NCBI RefSeq assembly: GCF_000004075.3
Contig: NC_026658.2
Coordinates: 17,348,075 to 17,412,074, forward strand
Length of the DNA: 64,000 nt
Direction: 5' to 3'
DNA from: Cucumis sativus
Taxonomy: Eukaryota; Streptophyta; Magnoliopsida; Cucurbitales; Cucurbitaceae
Part shown: positions 13,270-26,100 of the stretch, one piece after another
Layout of the letters: every line of letters begins with the position of its first letter
Numbering within the stretch: position 1 is the first letter of the stretch
Program-made: the position numbers and the translations under genes
Notes under the pieces: model-generated
The model's input: the letters and a program-made list of their open reading frames with translations, nothing else
Databases searched by the model: none
What the model was told of the DNA's origin: nothing

Positions 13270-13303
<34 letters not shown>

Positions 13304-14129
13304 AATCCCGTTTTTTATTTTTTATATTTACCAACTTGAAGATTAATCTTTTTTTCCAAAAATAACAAAAAATCTCATTACCAACCTTTACTGAAAAAAA
13401 AGGTAAAAATTTGGTTTGTTTGATTGTCTGTCTAACTCACTCAATATCAGAATCTTGATCCATCTGATTTTGAAGCACCTCAGCCTTACAAAGAATGGTG
13501 TTGAACTAAAAAATTTGAAACCTTCAAAATTTTTAGTCTTATTGATTGGATGGCTTGGCATTCTTCCATCTTTTCTTCGGCTTCTTCTTCAAGCATTTTC
13601 CTGGATACAATTCGATATCTGACCTGCCAATAGAGATTATCATTTTCAGTATATGCTATCTTTCACTATATGGTAAAAATTAATGTCTTAAAATTATTAT
13701 CTCAAATATTGATGAGGCGGAAAGAAATTACCTAATTGCTTTTTCAAGAAGTGGCTGTTCTTTGTTAATCATGTGGAGATGTCTTTGCCAAGACAAAAAA
13801 ATTTAAGGGATAAGTGGCAAACAAGAATTCAAGCTTAAATCCCACCGGGAATTGCCTATTCTACACCACCTTTCAAATATTTGAGAGCTCCTTCTGATTG
13901 CAGAACCATAAAACGACAGCACAAGAAGCCATACCGAGCTCGCAACCCTACTTGAACAGGACCTGTCTTAAAAGTTGTACAATAGTGTTCTTCAGTTCTA
14001 AGAGGGTATACCAAACGCAATGGTTTCTCTTCATACAGTATAATTTCATCAAACCTATGAGATGCAATACCTGATTTGGCTGCTTGATCCAATTTTCTCG
14101 GTGATAAGTTAACAGAAACCAACCAGCAT
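12640..14129. other. Intergenic region with a (TTA)n microsatellite
   Basis: AT-rich spacer between the CIR1-like promoter and the 3' end of the CCCH gene. A perfect (TTA)n microsatellite runs about 13273-13300. The last 300 bases are probably the CCCH gene's 3' UTR. A chance open frame at 13856-14122 on the minus strand has no family resemblance I can name. Confidence 0.55.
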
Positions 14130-17100
14130 TCATATTACATTAGATTTAGATCCAATGCTATACAAGATATCTATAAGTTTTGAAGCCTTAGCTTGATCAT
14201 TCTTCAAACTTCCACAAATATTCTCATTCCCACTATCCTTGCTACCTCCGTTACCGAGGGAAGGAAAAGCACTAGATTTACCTTTATTCATGAAGGAATC
14301 ATGTTTTGCAGCAAATGCCAATGTTGACAATAGTGCCTTCTGAGCTGATTTTGGTGTTCCTTTACTAATGCTAGAAGCTAAGATATCAGAAAATTGACCT
14401 GAAGAAATTGGTGTACCTGGAGGCCTCAATAATACTGCACTTAAGCCTTCATGCTTATCCCACACATTTCCCTTATTCTGTACAAATAAATCAGTACCTG
14501 CTTTCAAGTTGGAAGACGAGCTAACCATTTCGTTAGAAGCATAATTTCCAATGGGAGACAAGAAGTTCGTCTGTTTGGGTGTTGTCATTTGCACTTTCTT
14601 CAGTGGCTCATTGGAATCATGACCAGTTTTGGAAACATCTTGAATCAGATTACCAGATGAGATAGAATCCCCATTGTCGCTTGAAGGAGTAGCTAAGTTC
14701 TCACGGTTAGAGTGTAATAAAGTTTTACCAAACGATAAAAAATTTATCCCCTTTGGTGCTGTGTTCAGCTGAATCTTCCCCAAGCTTTCATTTGATTTTT
14801 CTACCGAACAAACCCCGCTTTGAGCTAACACATTTCCACATTCCACATTATCATTCTTCACCTGAGAAGAAATGTCCGATGACTTCCCAAAAGAGAGAAA
14901 CTTAATTCCATTAGGCGGTGGTCCAGTCATTTTCTTCAGCAGAGCTCCTCCCAGTGGAGTTCTATTGCAAGAAGTTCCTGTGGAGTTGGGTACATTAACA
15001 AGAATTTGCTTAAGGCGACCACTCATATTTGATTGCTTTTGAGTGTCCAAACTATCTGTTATTCCTGGGGGTTTGGATTCGGTTTTCAAATTCGGTGTAC
15101 TAGTTGACTCTTGTGGCAAAATCTGTAACAGATCAGCAAAATATTAATCGACCATAATGCACCTAGACTAATAAAACCAAAAATATAAGTAATCACATTT
15201 GAAAATGCAAAATGTATACCTTGTGTGAAAACATACAAGTATCCCCTCTAGGGCATGAACCGTTGGAAACAAAATTGGTACAAGAATACTTGGACAACTG
15301 ATGATCAAATGGACAGTCACCACCTTTCATACATGAATGGCGTGCAAAATAACTACATGGCTGCAAGATCAATATGATTAATTTAGACAGAAATTTCAGC
15401 CGAAGTAGGGAATATGTATACATAGAGAGAGATCATTTTTTAAAACAAACAATATATAGTCATTCCTGATTCCCCAAAAATAACCGAAGCGTGATAATTG
15501 ACATGTTTATATTTTGGAAATAATCAAGGTAAAAGCTACTTAAGAACCTAACTGGGAACAAAGCTTTAGTTAAAGCAAACCATTCCAAAAATCAGGTAAA
15601 ATAAGTTAGAGTAACCTAAAGCAACAAACATGTGTCAAGAACCAGAACTTACGGTGGATTTCGTCAACGGAGTTGTATCATGAGAAAATTTACACTTGTC
15701 ACCCTGGAAAATAAAAGGTGAATGGTCATATAAGTATGATCCAAAAATGACGACCTATAACAAAGCAAATAAAAAATTAATTACACAACCTCTTGGCACC
15801 TCCCCTTAACATAATGACGACAGTATACTACGGGTTTCGGCACTGTTACTGGATGTAGCTTCAACCTTTTGACACCAGCTTTTCTGTTCTTCTCAGCCCG
15901 CTTTTTCCTTTTTTGTATCTTGAGGATGTGTCATTGTCATAGTGAGTTAGAATAAATATTTAAAAAACTCACCACAGAAACACATGAATACAATGAAAAA
16001 GAAATATCGCCATAGATAACTAAAGGAAATCAGACATTTCAAAACAATAGAAACATGAAAGAAGTAATAATACCTTTTTCCTTTCTTTTTTCCCTTCTGA
16101 TAATGAACCACGTTTTTTCTTATTGCCAGCCCCAGTTTCCTGACATGGAATATTTTTAGAACAAAAATATTGACTGAATTTTGATAATTTATCACAATTG
16201 ACCAGACAAAGCCACATAGTTCACGATGGAAGAGATTGTCAATGTCCAAGAATGAAAATTGAATGCCTGTTGACAATTATCAAAATTCCAATCTTAAACA
16301 AAATTATAATGAAAGTGAGAACCAGCAATTGATGGAAGAAGGGAAAGGAGAAAAAAAAATTGTCGGAGAAAAAAGTAAATCGTAATCAGTAATTACATAT
16401 TAATCAAAACATTTTCCATCAGAAAGAACTTGTGGTTGTGTAACTTAAATGAGGAAGGTGTAGATTTTTTTATACAAATTACTATCACATATTTACATAC
16501 ATGTTACTATGCTAAAACCATAGTAGTTATCTTATGCCAAAAAAATCCCTCCTCTTAAATTCTTGATACTATATATCATAGTAATATATAATGCCATCAG
16601 AAAATATTGTATTGGTGAATGTATGCATGATACAGTAAAAAAGCTATGAACATAGAGATTAATGCAACGATGTTAACTTGAAATTACATAGCAGTACCTT
16701 TTCTACAGATACAGTTAGTTTCCTTCCAGTGGCATATTCTTCTGGAATTTGGCTGCAAAGGACTTGATTACTAAAACGGGCTGTAAAAGAATCTACATCC
16801 TTTTTTATTCCACTGTCCTTTCCAGTATATCCTCTTTCTTCTAAGATAAAATCACTCTCATCTTCATTTGTACTGGTCACCCTGTTTTCTGAAACAATGC
16901 TTTTATATTTACACGCATCCATGCTACTTTTGTCTTGTTTGGATTTGAATTCTTCTCTATTCTCATGACTTGCATACACGGCTTTGTCAAAGAAAAAGGA
17001 AACAGGCTTGTTTGCTTCTCCGTTAGCTTGAATCAAAGGTAGCTTACTTCTATTCATTGTCTCTTTTGAAATTTGAATACCAAAAACCTTCTCAGTTAAA

Positions 17101-18667
17101 ACAGCTGGATCTTCTGAAATTTCATTTGTTTCACCACAAATTTCGCCCTCCTCGATGTCTCCATTTTCAGTCATATATTTGTCCATTTCTATAGCTTCAG
17201 GCAGCATTGTGTGCTCTACTTTGGAGGTAACAATGTCCACGGTAATAGCTTTATCTTCGCTATTCTTACACTGTTCATAAATCCCACGAGGTATCTCTTT
17301 ATCCATAGATGAAGGATTTGTCCCAAAATCATTTTCACTACATTGTTCTTTGTCGTCCACATCCATGACCTCAACAATACTAGAAATGTAAGATTTTTCC
17401 CTCTCTAAATCAGGCTTGCAAACTATGCTCTCAGATTTTAATTCTTTTGGATGACTTTCACTCAATTTTTGCATGTCCTTATCTACAATTGAAAGTATGT
17501 TTTCTTGGTTTTCCTCCTCCTGTTTAGAAGCTTCCTGAATCATGTGGCCATCTAGTGACAATAAGGTCCCAGAAGGTTTCGGAACTATGCTTACAGCATC
17601 TTCTTCCTCCATAACTTGTTGATGTTCAACAATTTCTTCCTGAAGATTTTCAGGCGATATTTGATCATTTCCACCATTTGTCTGAATTGAAGTCCTCACG
17701 TTGCTACAACTGTTGTCATCAACAAGCATCATATTTCCTTCCACGATATGCTCTGCCTCTGCCTCGTTTGTTTGATTTTCCTCATAAACACAATGATTAT
17801 CTTCAGACCTAGCCTCGAGAGTTCTCCTTTGATCACTCACATTATCTCTTCTTTCAACTATTGGCATATCTTTTATGAAATCCATGACTTTAGAATCCTG
17901 GGCACTTTTATCTTCAACCACTGACGCCTTTTCTATAGGCAAATCTCCAGTTTCTACTCTCACAGAATCTTTAATGACTTCCTGGCATGATGGTTCTACA
18001 GTTGCCTGCCTCATGTTGCTGCAATAAGCTGTTGCACAGTCAAAAGCATGAAACAGTCACAAAAAAAATAGGGCAAAGCACAAAGAAAACCTCAAATAAG
18101 ATTAGCAGTTAGGTCACCATTCAAAAAGCATTTCCAGCTCTATTGAGTTGGCTGACATGCATATAAATGAGAAGTTTGACACTTCATCAAACATTGCTGT
18201 ATCAAATATCAAAACCCTTTCGTTCAACAATTCCATACAAACTTTTAACTTTGTAAGACCAGGCGGCACAAATAATTTCATACAAAAAAGTTTTTAAGTT
18301 ATTGAGAGTTCATCAAAATAAAATTTAAAACAAGAGATTTTCGGAATAAGAGGTTCCGCAGCATGTGTTTGAAACAAGAGATTTCCGAGCACTACAAATT
18401 GATTTTCTGAAACTTTTGCGCCATGCTGTTTCAATTGAATTTGTTCCAAAATTACACATGTCATCAAATATATAGAATAATTGCAAAGAGATTTTTTTTA
18501 TGAATACCAGCTCTTAATTGTTGAGGATCAAATTCAGTTGCCAGAGAGACGTCCGCATTCTCGCAAAAGGGCGAAAGGATTCGTACCAGTGTATGGTAAG
18601 TCTCGCTCATTCGACGGTGAGGTGGAAACAATAGTTTTGATTCAACTAACTTCGGGACTTCCTCCAT
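14130..18667 (-). CDS. Zinc finger CCCH protein (three tandem fingers, ZC3H3/At1g21570-like)
   Basis: Probable nuclear RNA-binding protein of the type that includes Arabidopsis zinc finger CCCH protein 7 and animal ZC3H3. Exons on the minus strand: 18508-18667, 16698-18028, 16074-16139, 15790-15918, 15653-15703, 15220-15360 and 14130-15122. Phases match at every junction, giving 956 residues. Three fingers lie at residues 552-570 (CX7CX5CX3H), 581-599 (CX7CX5CX3H) and 606-625 (CX8CX5CX3H), and are split over three exons. About 500 acidic, low-complexity residues precede them; a Ser-rich tail follows with a recurring NFLS/KFLSFGK-type motif and a conserved KALLSTLAFAAKHDSF block. The first exon is the least certain part. 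It opens at an ATG with an in-frame stop just upstream and joins in phase; otherwise the start would be the ATG at 18014. Confidence 0.78.
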
Positions 18668-18699
18668 TAAAGAATCTTTATATCAAAACCTTTGAAGAA

Positions 18700-20790
18700 A
18701 TTTCAACCGAAGCACCTACCAGAAAAGGGTGCATGGCTTAAATATGATTCATGGATAACCATAGAATATGCTATTTAGAAATAAATCCACGTCCTTTGGG
18801 ATTCTCCAAACTTACTTTTATGGTATGAACTTAAATCTTTACAACTTACACAGTTCAGCAGAAACAATATATTACAAACAATTTCTAGGTCAAACTATAA
18901 AAAAAATTTCTTGATGTCTTGTGCCAGAACGCTAAATTTCACTTTACTCATAACTATTACATGATATGTCATCTGAAAACATTTTGAAAACAAAGATAAA
19001 TACAAAAATAACTATAACTATCAACCAATTCCTATATCAAGCTTTGAAATTCATTTTCCTTCAAACCTTTTGTAAATAAAAATACAAATCATTGCAAAAG
19101 TTTCGGTCAAAACTTTGCTACACATGGTACTTTCAAAATCAAAGCCTTTCAAGCAAATAAAACTTCAAAACTAAACTTTTCAAGCCAAAACTTTCAAATA
19201 GTCGTTCAACAAAACCAAAATATTCAAATAAATTTGAAATGCTTTCAAATACAAATCTTTCAATCGGTCTATACTTTCAATCAACCAATGCTTCAATACA
19301 AACAGACCTTTCAGTCATTCAATACTTTCAAAGACAGAGTAAGAAGGATGCATAGTTAAAATATCTTGATAACAACAGTCATTCAGTCAGTGATATTGAT
19401 TAACAATCGACTAGAACAATAGTCAAATTACTTGATCGTGAGGCCAACGGCCATGTGAGTGCAACACATGCATCAATCTTCATTCTGAGCAATGTCAAAC
19501 CACAAAAAAATGTCTTCTTACAAATAAGCTTCAATCAGACCATATATCATCATTTCCAAATTTGGCTACAACAAATAAGCATATAATTTTGAAAAAATAA
19601 CGGAAACTTGGCATATCCGAATAGTCCCCATTGAATCATTCATAAACATTTGAAATAAAACAAGTAGTCTCAAATAGAGTAGCAGAACTCATCAGATCAA
19701 ATCATACGAACTTCCAAAAGTTTTCAGGAGTACAAAAACCAAAACAGAAAAATTTTCAATTCAAAATCAGATAACACTTACGACTATTGTTTAAAGCAAT
19801 CTCACATACTTTTAGTTGACAAAATCAACTATATATACAAAACACTTTCAGTTGATTCAAAAATCATATAAAAGCATAATTTCAAACATCCAAAACACAC
19901 TTTCAACCAATTATTGTCACAGCAGTCAAAACATATCTTAGTCAAAAATTGATATTACGTGGAAGCCACTTACCTCGATCAACAATCCAATGATTCCCAA
20001 TTCCAAAATCCACTCCTTGGACAAACATCAACTTTCAGAAAGCCTAAACAATAAACATGGAGTTTAAATGTTAAAACTTGTTCAAAACCTTAATCGACAA
20101 CGAGATATTTTTCAACAAAAACACTCTTATCCAAAATCCACCATAAACCTGAATTGATAAACTACAACCAGCAAACTTTCACAAGTCAAAGACTGATCTA
20201 ATACACTTCAAACTATTTTAGAGTAAGAATATTATTGATCTAGTACACTTCAAGCAATCCAAACTAGTCCGAAATGTGTTCAACCTTGCTGAAACTTAAT
20301 GGAATAGTTAAGAATTTACCAAAACATCATTCAAACACTTAAATCCGATTCAAAATAAGAATTAAAGCAATAATCCTTACCGAATGTTACCGAAAAGGCT
20401 CTAATCCTTCTAGTTGATGTCCGAAAACGTGCGAACTACGTTATGGGTCCGCTAATTTGAAGCTCTCCTAAATTAGAAAAGCGCTGCTGCAAAACACCTA
20501 GTCGTCGAAAACGTGTTGCACAACTTGTTGTTCACGCTGGAGTCTCAAACGGAGAAGAAACGATGGTTCGAAAGCCTAGACGAAGCCGTTAGGAGTGGTG
20601 CTCACAATGCAAGTCAGTGATGCTGGATTGTCGGCGACTCGCCGGAGAGAAAGACCGAGAAAAGGCGGCAGTTTGAGGGGAAGAAAGACTTTCCCCATAT
20701 TTAATTTTATTTTGGAAAAATGACTTAACGGAATGCTGATTGGATTAATCTGCACAAATAACCATACGAGGGTCCATGTCATTGGTAAAA
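18700..20790. repeat. Non-coding stretch of possible LTR origin upstream of the CCCH gene
   Basis: No long open frame. Read on the minus strand, it begins with a GC-richer block (about 20400-20700) that has CCGGCGAGTCGCCG. An AT-rich tract follows, dense in CTTTCAA-like words, with a GGTAAGTGGCTT-type donor near 19970. This order resembles the LTRs of some Ty3/gypsy elements, but a native 5' UTR with introns would look similar. I could not fix terminal TG/CA ends or a target duplication. Confidence 0.25.
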
Positions 20791-21271
20791 ATAGTCATAT
20801 ATGATAATGGTATGATATCAATAATTACTTCTCATATCTTTAATATAAAAAAAAAATGGTATCAACGATTTTTTCTAAATGCTTTAAAGTATAAATTAAA
20901 CATATAATTAACAGGAAAAAAACACTTTTTGGCGTAGAATATTTACATTTTATTTCTGATATTTTAAATTAGCCAATTTAGTCCCCCAAATTTTACACTG
21001 TCGTTCAATAAAAAAATGAAATCAATATTGAGGTTTTTGGGTGTGATTGTTATATGTGTTCATGCATATTGGGTGTGGATGTTAAGTTGGGATTTGGTTT
21101 TAGGGTCATTGAATAATGGGGAGAGAGAATGTGTTTTAAGAGCCCTTTTTTCATGATCACCAACTTCTCAAGAAAAGTGGGTAATGCCCCCATTTAAATT
21201 CTCCTAATTTTGTGAGAGATTTCATTCAAACTTTTAACGTTCTAAACAATATCTTGTTTAAGCTCTCAAAT
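20791..21271. other. Intergenic, LAP6 upstream region
   Basis: AT-rich spacer ending in the LAP6 leader. No TATA box or other element stands out clearly enough to name. No coding potential. Confidence 0.5.
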
Positions 21272-22563
21272 ATGTCAAAGATGAGTTGTGAGAGCTCAGT
21301 GATGCTCGATCGTGCACGTGCAAGGCGTGTTCCAACACCTGGGACAGCAACTATCCTTGCACTGGGCAAGGCATTTCCCAGCCAACTTGTTCCTCAAGAG
21401 TGCTTGGTTGAGGGTTACATTCGTGATACAAAATGCATAGATGCGACTATCAAGGAAAAATTGGAGCGTTTATGTAAACAAATAATTCATTTTTTTGTTT
21501 GAAGATACTGATAAACTATTTTGTAATTGCTTTCAAATGTCATTTAGCAGCAACATTAAGAGATTGAAGCTAAGCTATCTTTATTTTCATTTCAGGCAAA
21601 ACAACCACTGTGAGGACAAGATACACTGTCATGTGTAAAGAGATCTTAGATAAGTATCCTGAGCTTGTAACAGAGGGCTCACCCACCATTCGACAGAGGT
21701 TGGAAATTGCTAACTCTGCAGTTGTTGAGATGGCCACTGAAGCTAGCAAAGCCTGCATTAAGGAATGGGGTAGATCGGTTGAAGATATCACCCACATTGT
21801 CTACGTTTCTTCTAGTGAAATTCGCCTACCTGGTGGAGATCTTTACATTGCCAATCAACTTGGTTTGAAGAATGATGTCGGCCGAGTAATGCTATATTTT
21901 CTAGGTTGTTATGGTGGTGTTACTGGACTCAGGGTTGCTAAAGACATAGCAGAAAACAATCCAGGAAGTCGAGTTTTATTAACGACTTCCGAGACTACAA
22001 TACTCGGATTTCGTCCTCCGAACAATGCACGCCCATACGATCTTGTTGGGGCTGCACTTTTTGGTGACGGAGCTGCGGCGGTGATCATTGGAGCAGACCC
22101 TGTGTTGGGGCAAGAATCTCCTTTCATGGAGCTGAACTGTGCCATCCAACAATTCTTGCCAGACACCCAAAACGTAATCAATGGCAAGCTTTCTGAGGAG
22201 GGTATAAGTTTCAAACTTGGTAGAGACCTTCCACAGAGAATAGATGACAACATAGAAGGTTTCTGCAGAAAGCTGATGGAAAAGAGAAATCTAGTGAATT
22301 TTAATGACTTGTTTTGGGCAGTTCACCCTGGTGGCCCTGCAATTCTCAATAAACTAGAGAACACTTTAAGGTTGAAAAGTGAGAAGCTTGAATGCAGCAG
22401 AAAGGCCTTAATGGACTATGGAAATGTTAGCAGCAACACCATATTTTATGTCATTGAGAATATGAGAGAAAATTTGAAGAGGGAGGATGGGGAAGAATGG
22501 GGTTTGGCTTTGGCATTTGGACCAGGCATTACTTTTGAAGGCATTCTCATTCGTAGCCTCTGA
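21272..22563 (+). CDS. LAP6: Type III polyketide synthase, LAP6/PKSA type
   Basis: Chalcone-synthase-fold enzyme that condenses malonyl-CoA onto fatty acyl-CoA starters (often hydroxylated) to make alkylpyrones for sporopollenin. The family acts in anther tapetum cells at the endoplasmic reticulum. Two exons, 21272-21473 and 21596-22563, give 389 residues. The single intron splits a Cys codon (LERL-C-KTTT), as expected for the CHS family. The catalytic triad is intact: C172 (FLGCYGG), H311 (AVHPGG) and N344 (GNVSSN). The C-terminal GFGPG loop reads AFGPGITFEG. Similarity to Arabidopsis PKSA runs end to end, including VSSSEIRLPGGDLY, and is closer than I would expect for PKSB/LAP5. The ATG chosen is followed by a second Met three codons later. 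The gene converges on COG6, with only about 570 bases between stop codons. Confidence 0.93.
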
Positions 22564-23135
22564 TTTCTCTAGCCCTGTCATATGTTTTGTGATATGGGGA
22601 ACTTCCAGGAAACAAAAATACTTCTTAACTTTACTATAATTGAAAGCATGTTTAGGTTTTGGATTATAAAATGTTCATTTTGAATTTGAAAACTACATTG
22701 GATTGTTGAATGAAGAGCAAGTGAATGTGTTGTCAAAATCTATAGAAAAAATCTAAGATTTATTAAATTAGACAATTGAAGGTGTAATGACTAAGATTGA
22801 ATAGCTTCAAATTATAGGAACTAAAATGGTATTTTAACGAGGGGGAGTTGGAAATGTTAGAGATTCCTCGGTTCAAAGCCTCACTGGTAAAATTTGGCTA
22901 CAAAAGTATACTGAGTAATACAAGAGGGAGAGTTTAAAAGCAATAATCTATAAAGAAGAAAAAAAATGGGAGAAGAATAAACAAGAGCAAATATATTGGC
23001 AGCCTAATCATGTAATAAATCTAGACCGCATTCTGTACAACATACAACCATTTAATCTAAAGCTTTAAACTCATAAAAATAATACTTAACGGTAACCTAT
23101 TCAATGCAATGATATCTCAAATCAAATATCTATAC
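22564..23135. other. Short intergenic region between convergent LAP6 and COG6
   Basis: Holds the two 3' UTRs. A stretch at about 22780-22850 (GACTAAGATTGAATAG, GGAACTAAAATGG) resembles fragments of the dispersed repeat seen in SKIP31 intron 7. No gene. Confidence 0.5.
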
Positions 23136-26100
23136 TTATATTCCCAAAATTGTTCTTATCTGGTTTGGAGGATGCCTTGCAAGTGACTTGGGGTCTGGGT
23201 ACCCGTTGTTCGGATCCATGATTGCGTCATATATAAGCTCGTAAGCTTCAGCCAGTGATCGAGCCACTTGAATACAGGCTTCCGATCGCAATTTAGGAAC
23301 CTGTAATAGCTCAAACTCAGGAAGGGAACTCTCACTTCCCAAAGCAAGCCCAAAGAAAGCCTTCAAGCTCTCTGAAAGTGAAGCGGGAGATGTGTCTTGA
23401 ATCTCGGCCAATCGTAGTCCATCTGCTGCATTGCCTGCTTCTGAGCTTTTATGGAAGTATGTCATCTTTTGAGATAAGTCACACCTTCGTAAGATTGCAG
23501 CCACTTCCTTTTCAACAAGCACGCTCAAATGACTATTTATCATTACTCCAAGTTTATTGACATACTCAGCTGCAACCTCATGGCTAGATAATGGTTGTTG
23601 GATGGCACATAAACAGTTGATCAGAAAAATCTTAGAAGGTGTTTCAGTGTCCTGCACTCAGGTGATAGAAAATCGATATTTCTTCAAATTGAAAACAGAA
23701 ATTATAATTATGCATGCCACTGAAAGGCATATAGAAAAGGTGGTCATGCAAACCTGAGCGGCTGGAGCAGGGCTGCTTTGGGACAATAGTGCATCTACTG
23801 ATGATTTGCTATTCTGACTGGAACCAGAATTCGTCCTACCCCTTCTTGATATGTGGCTAGATCCCTTGGACTTGTGAATCTCTGCTGCTTGCTCACACAT
23901 CTGCATAATTGAAATAAAAAAGATCAAGCATATTAAATCTCCGCAGCGCCACTGCTTTTCTATCTACAATCAGACAGTTTTAGCATTTAAGATGTCAAAT
24001 GTTCAAATCTAAACGAAAGGGATGGGATGATTTCTTGAAGCATTAATCCATGCAAATAAAAGAACGGTTGACATTTTTTTTTGTTAACAATTTAGACTAA
24101 ACTCACAAGACAACTTATCTGACCCTACAACATTTGAGTGTCAAAGAAACTCGTATCCCGTAGGATATTAAATCTTAGATAGGTGATCACCATGAATTGA
24201 ACTCATAACCTCTTAGTCCATACCCCATTTATCACTCGATCAACATATGATGGTTTTTTTGTAAACCATTTTAGAAAAGTTAACATTTTTCTAAGCAATA
24301 TTTTTCCCAAATACAAGATATACCAAACTCACTGCTCAAGGTTTTTCTAACTGCTATAAGCAATTATTTGAAGAACTTGGAATACACCCCACGACAAAAA
24401 TGAATTATAAGTTTCTAGAGAAAAAAGTACTAAGATTTTCTCTACTAAAATGACTAACATGATTGTTTTATTTGCCTAAGCGTAGTTTTCTTGAGGAGAA
24501 GGCACCTCCCTAAAACATGAAACAATATAAACACAGATTCGATATTTATACACGTATATTGACTGTCAGGGGCATAGCTAAAAGATAAGATATCGGTAGG
24601 CTTCACTCTTCGTTCTTTTTCCTTCTTTTTTTTTATATCCATGAGTGTTCGGGGTTGCTTGAACTATCTTGATTTATCTCATTAGACATCCACCTAATCC
24701 TGTTGCATTTTGATTGTTGAAGAAACTCGAAGTTATTAAATCTCAAGTACGTAGCTACCATGACTTGAATGCCTTTTATTTTTGGACTACCTCTTGATAC
24801 AAAACAAACCTGAATTATGGGATCAAGTAAAGCAGATAACACTGGATCAAAAGCAGCCTTTTTCCCTGAAGCTGGAACCATCATGCTATTGTAAGTGTCA
24901 ATTATTTCCAGCAGCACAGATACCCCTTCTCTAACTGCCGGTGGTGGAGAGAGATCAACAGCAACAAAAGAAGGAAATCGCAAAAGCTTCTCCCCTCTAC
25001 TTTTAAGGATATCAAAGAAAGTCTTCTGGGCAGCATCATTTAGCATCCACAGGGTATTGCAAAGAGCTGTATCTCTCCCAAGCAAATCTGAAATCTAAAA
25101 TTTTAACAAACAGTTATAACAAAGAAAGTAAAAGCTGAGGAACCATTGAAACTCGTACTAATAAAACCTATACTCACCGTATAGCTGTAAAACTCCAGGG
25201 TGTTGCTGAGTTTATATGCAATAATCAGAGATGGTTGAGACTGTAGCACTTGCTCAACTCTCACTTTAAAAGGCCGACAAACTCCTTCAAAAATTCTATC
25301 CAAAACAAAGGTTAGGTCAATTTCTGGTAATCCAGAGTCACTCTCTAAATCCGGGGAGAATTTGTTGGCAGTTGGTCCAACGTCAATTACTGCATCTGGG
25401 TCTAGCAGTATATGAACAAGCTCACGTTCAGATGCCAAAGCCTGCATAAAAACAAATAACCAGTCTGGTAAACAAGCAGAAAAGAGATCCTCATCCTAGG
25501 AGCACAATTAGTAGAGATAAATAATATGCCCAACCAACGAAAAGTTTTGTTTCATACCTGATGTAGCCACCCTAACATATCCCCAACATAGCGTAAAGGA
25601 TCATGAGCATGCACTTCAATAGGACGAGGCATACCACCTGGTCCTCCACGTGTAAGAGCACTGATAAACCTTCTAAACAATGCGTTATGCCTCATATTTG
25701 CAACCTACAACAATAATTAATAATTTTAATAAAAATAGAAAAGGAGTGTAAGAATCCTCCAAGCAATAAACAATTGTGTCACCTCCTCAGCACAATACTT
25801 GAAGAGAACAGGCCTTTCCCTGAGGCAGCGAACAGCTGTTTTCAATAGTTCGCTGACTTCGGGATTATCAGTTTCTCCTAGGTTCCTGCACTCTGTCTGA
25901 ACCCACCTGAAATAAGAATCATATATTACCAAACACATCAATACATCACCATCATAACGTTAGAAAACAACGTAGGCTCTTTCTAAAGTCCAACATTATT
26001 GAAAAAAAAAAGAGAAAATAATAACACTAATGTCCTTGACTTACAATTTCTTAAGGGAATAAGAGAAGATAATGAAACCATTTAGATCAACATTCACGTG

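Noticed and set aside
13856-14122. Minus-strand open frame of 88 codons just after the CCCH stop codon
   Set aside because: It has no recognisable family and lies where the 3' UTR should be. The CCCH frame closes properly at 14130.
20576-20782. Minus-strand open frame with a GC-rich end as a possible first exon of the CCCH gene
   Set aside because: No donor joins it in phase to the coding exons, and an in-frame stop precedes the ATG at 18667. It may be leader or LTR sequence.
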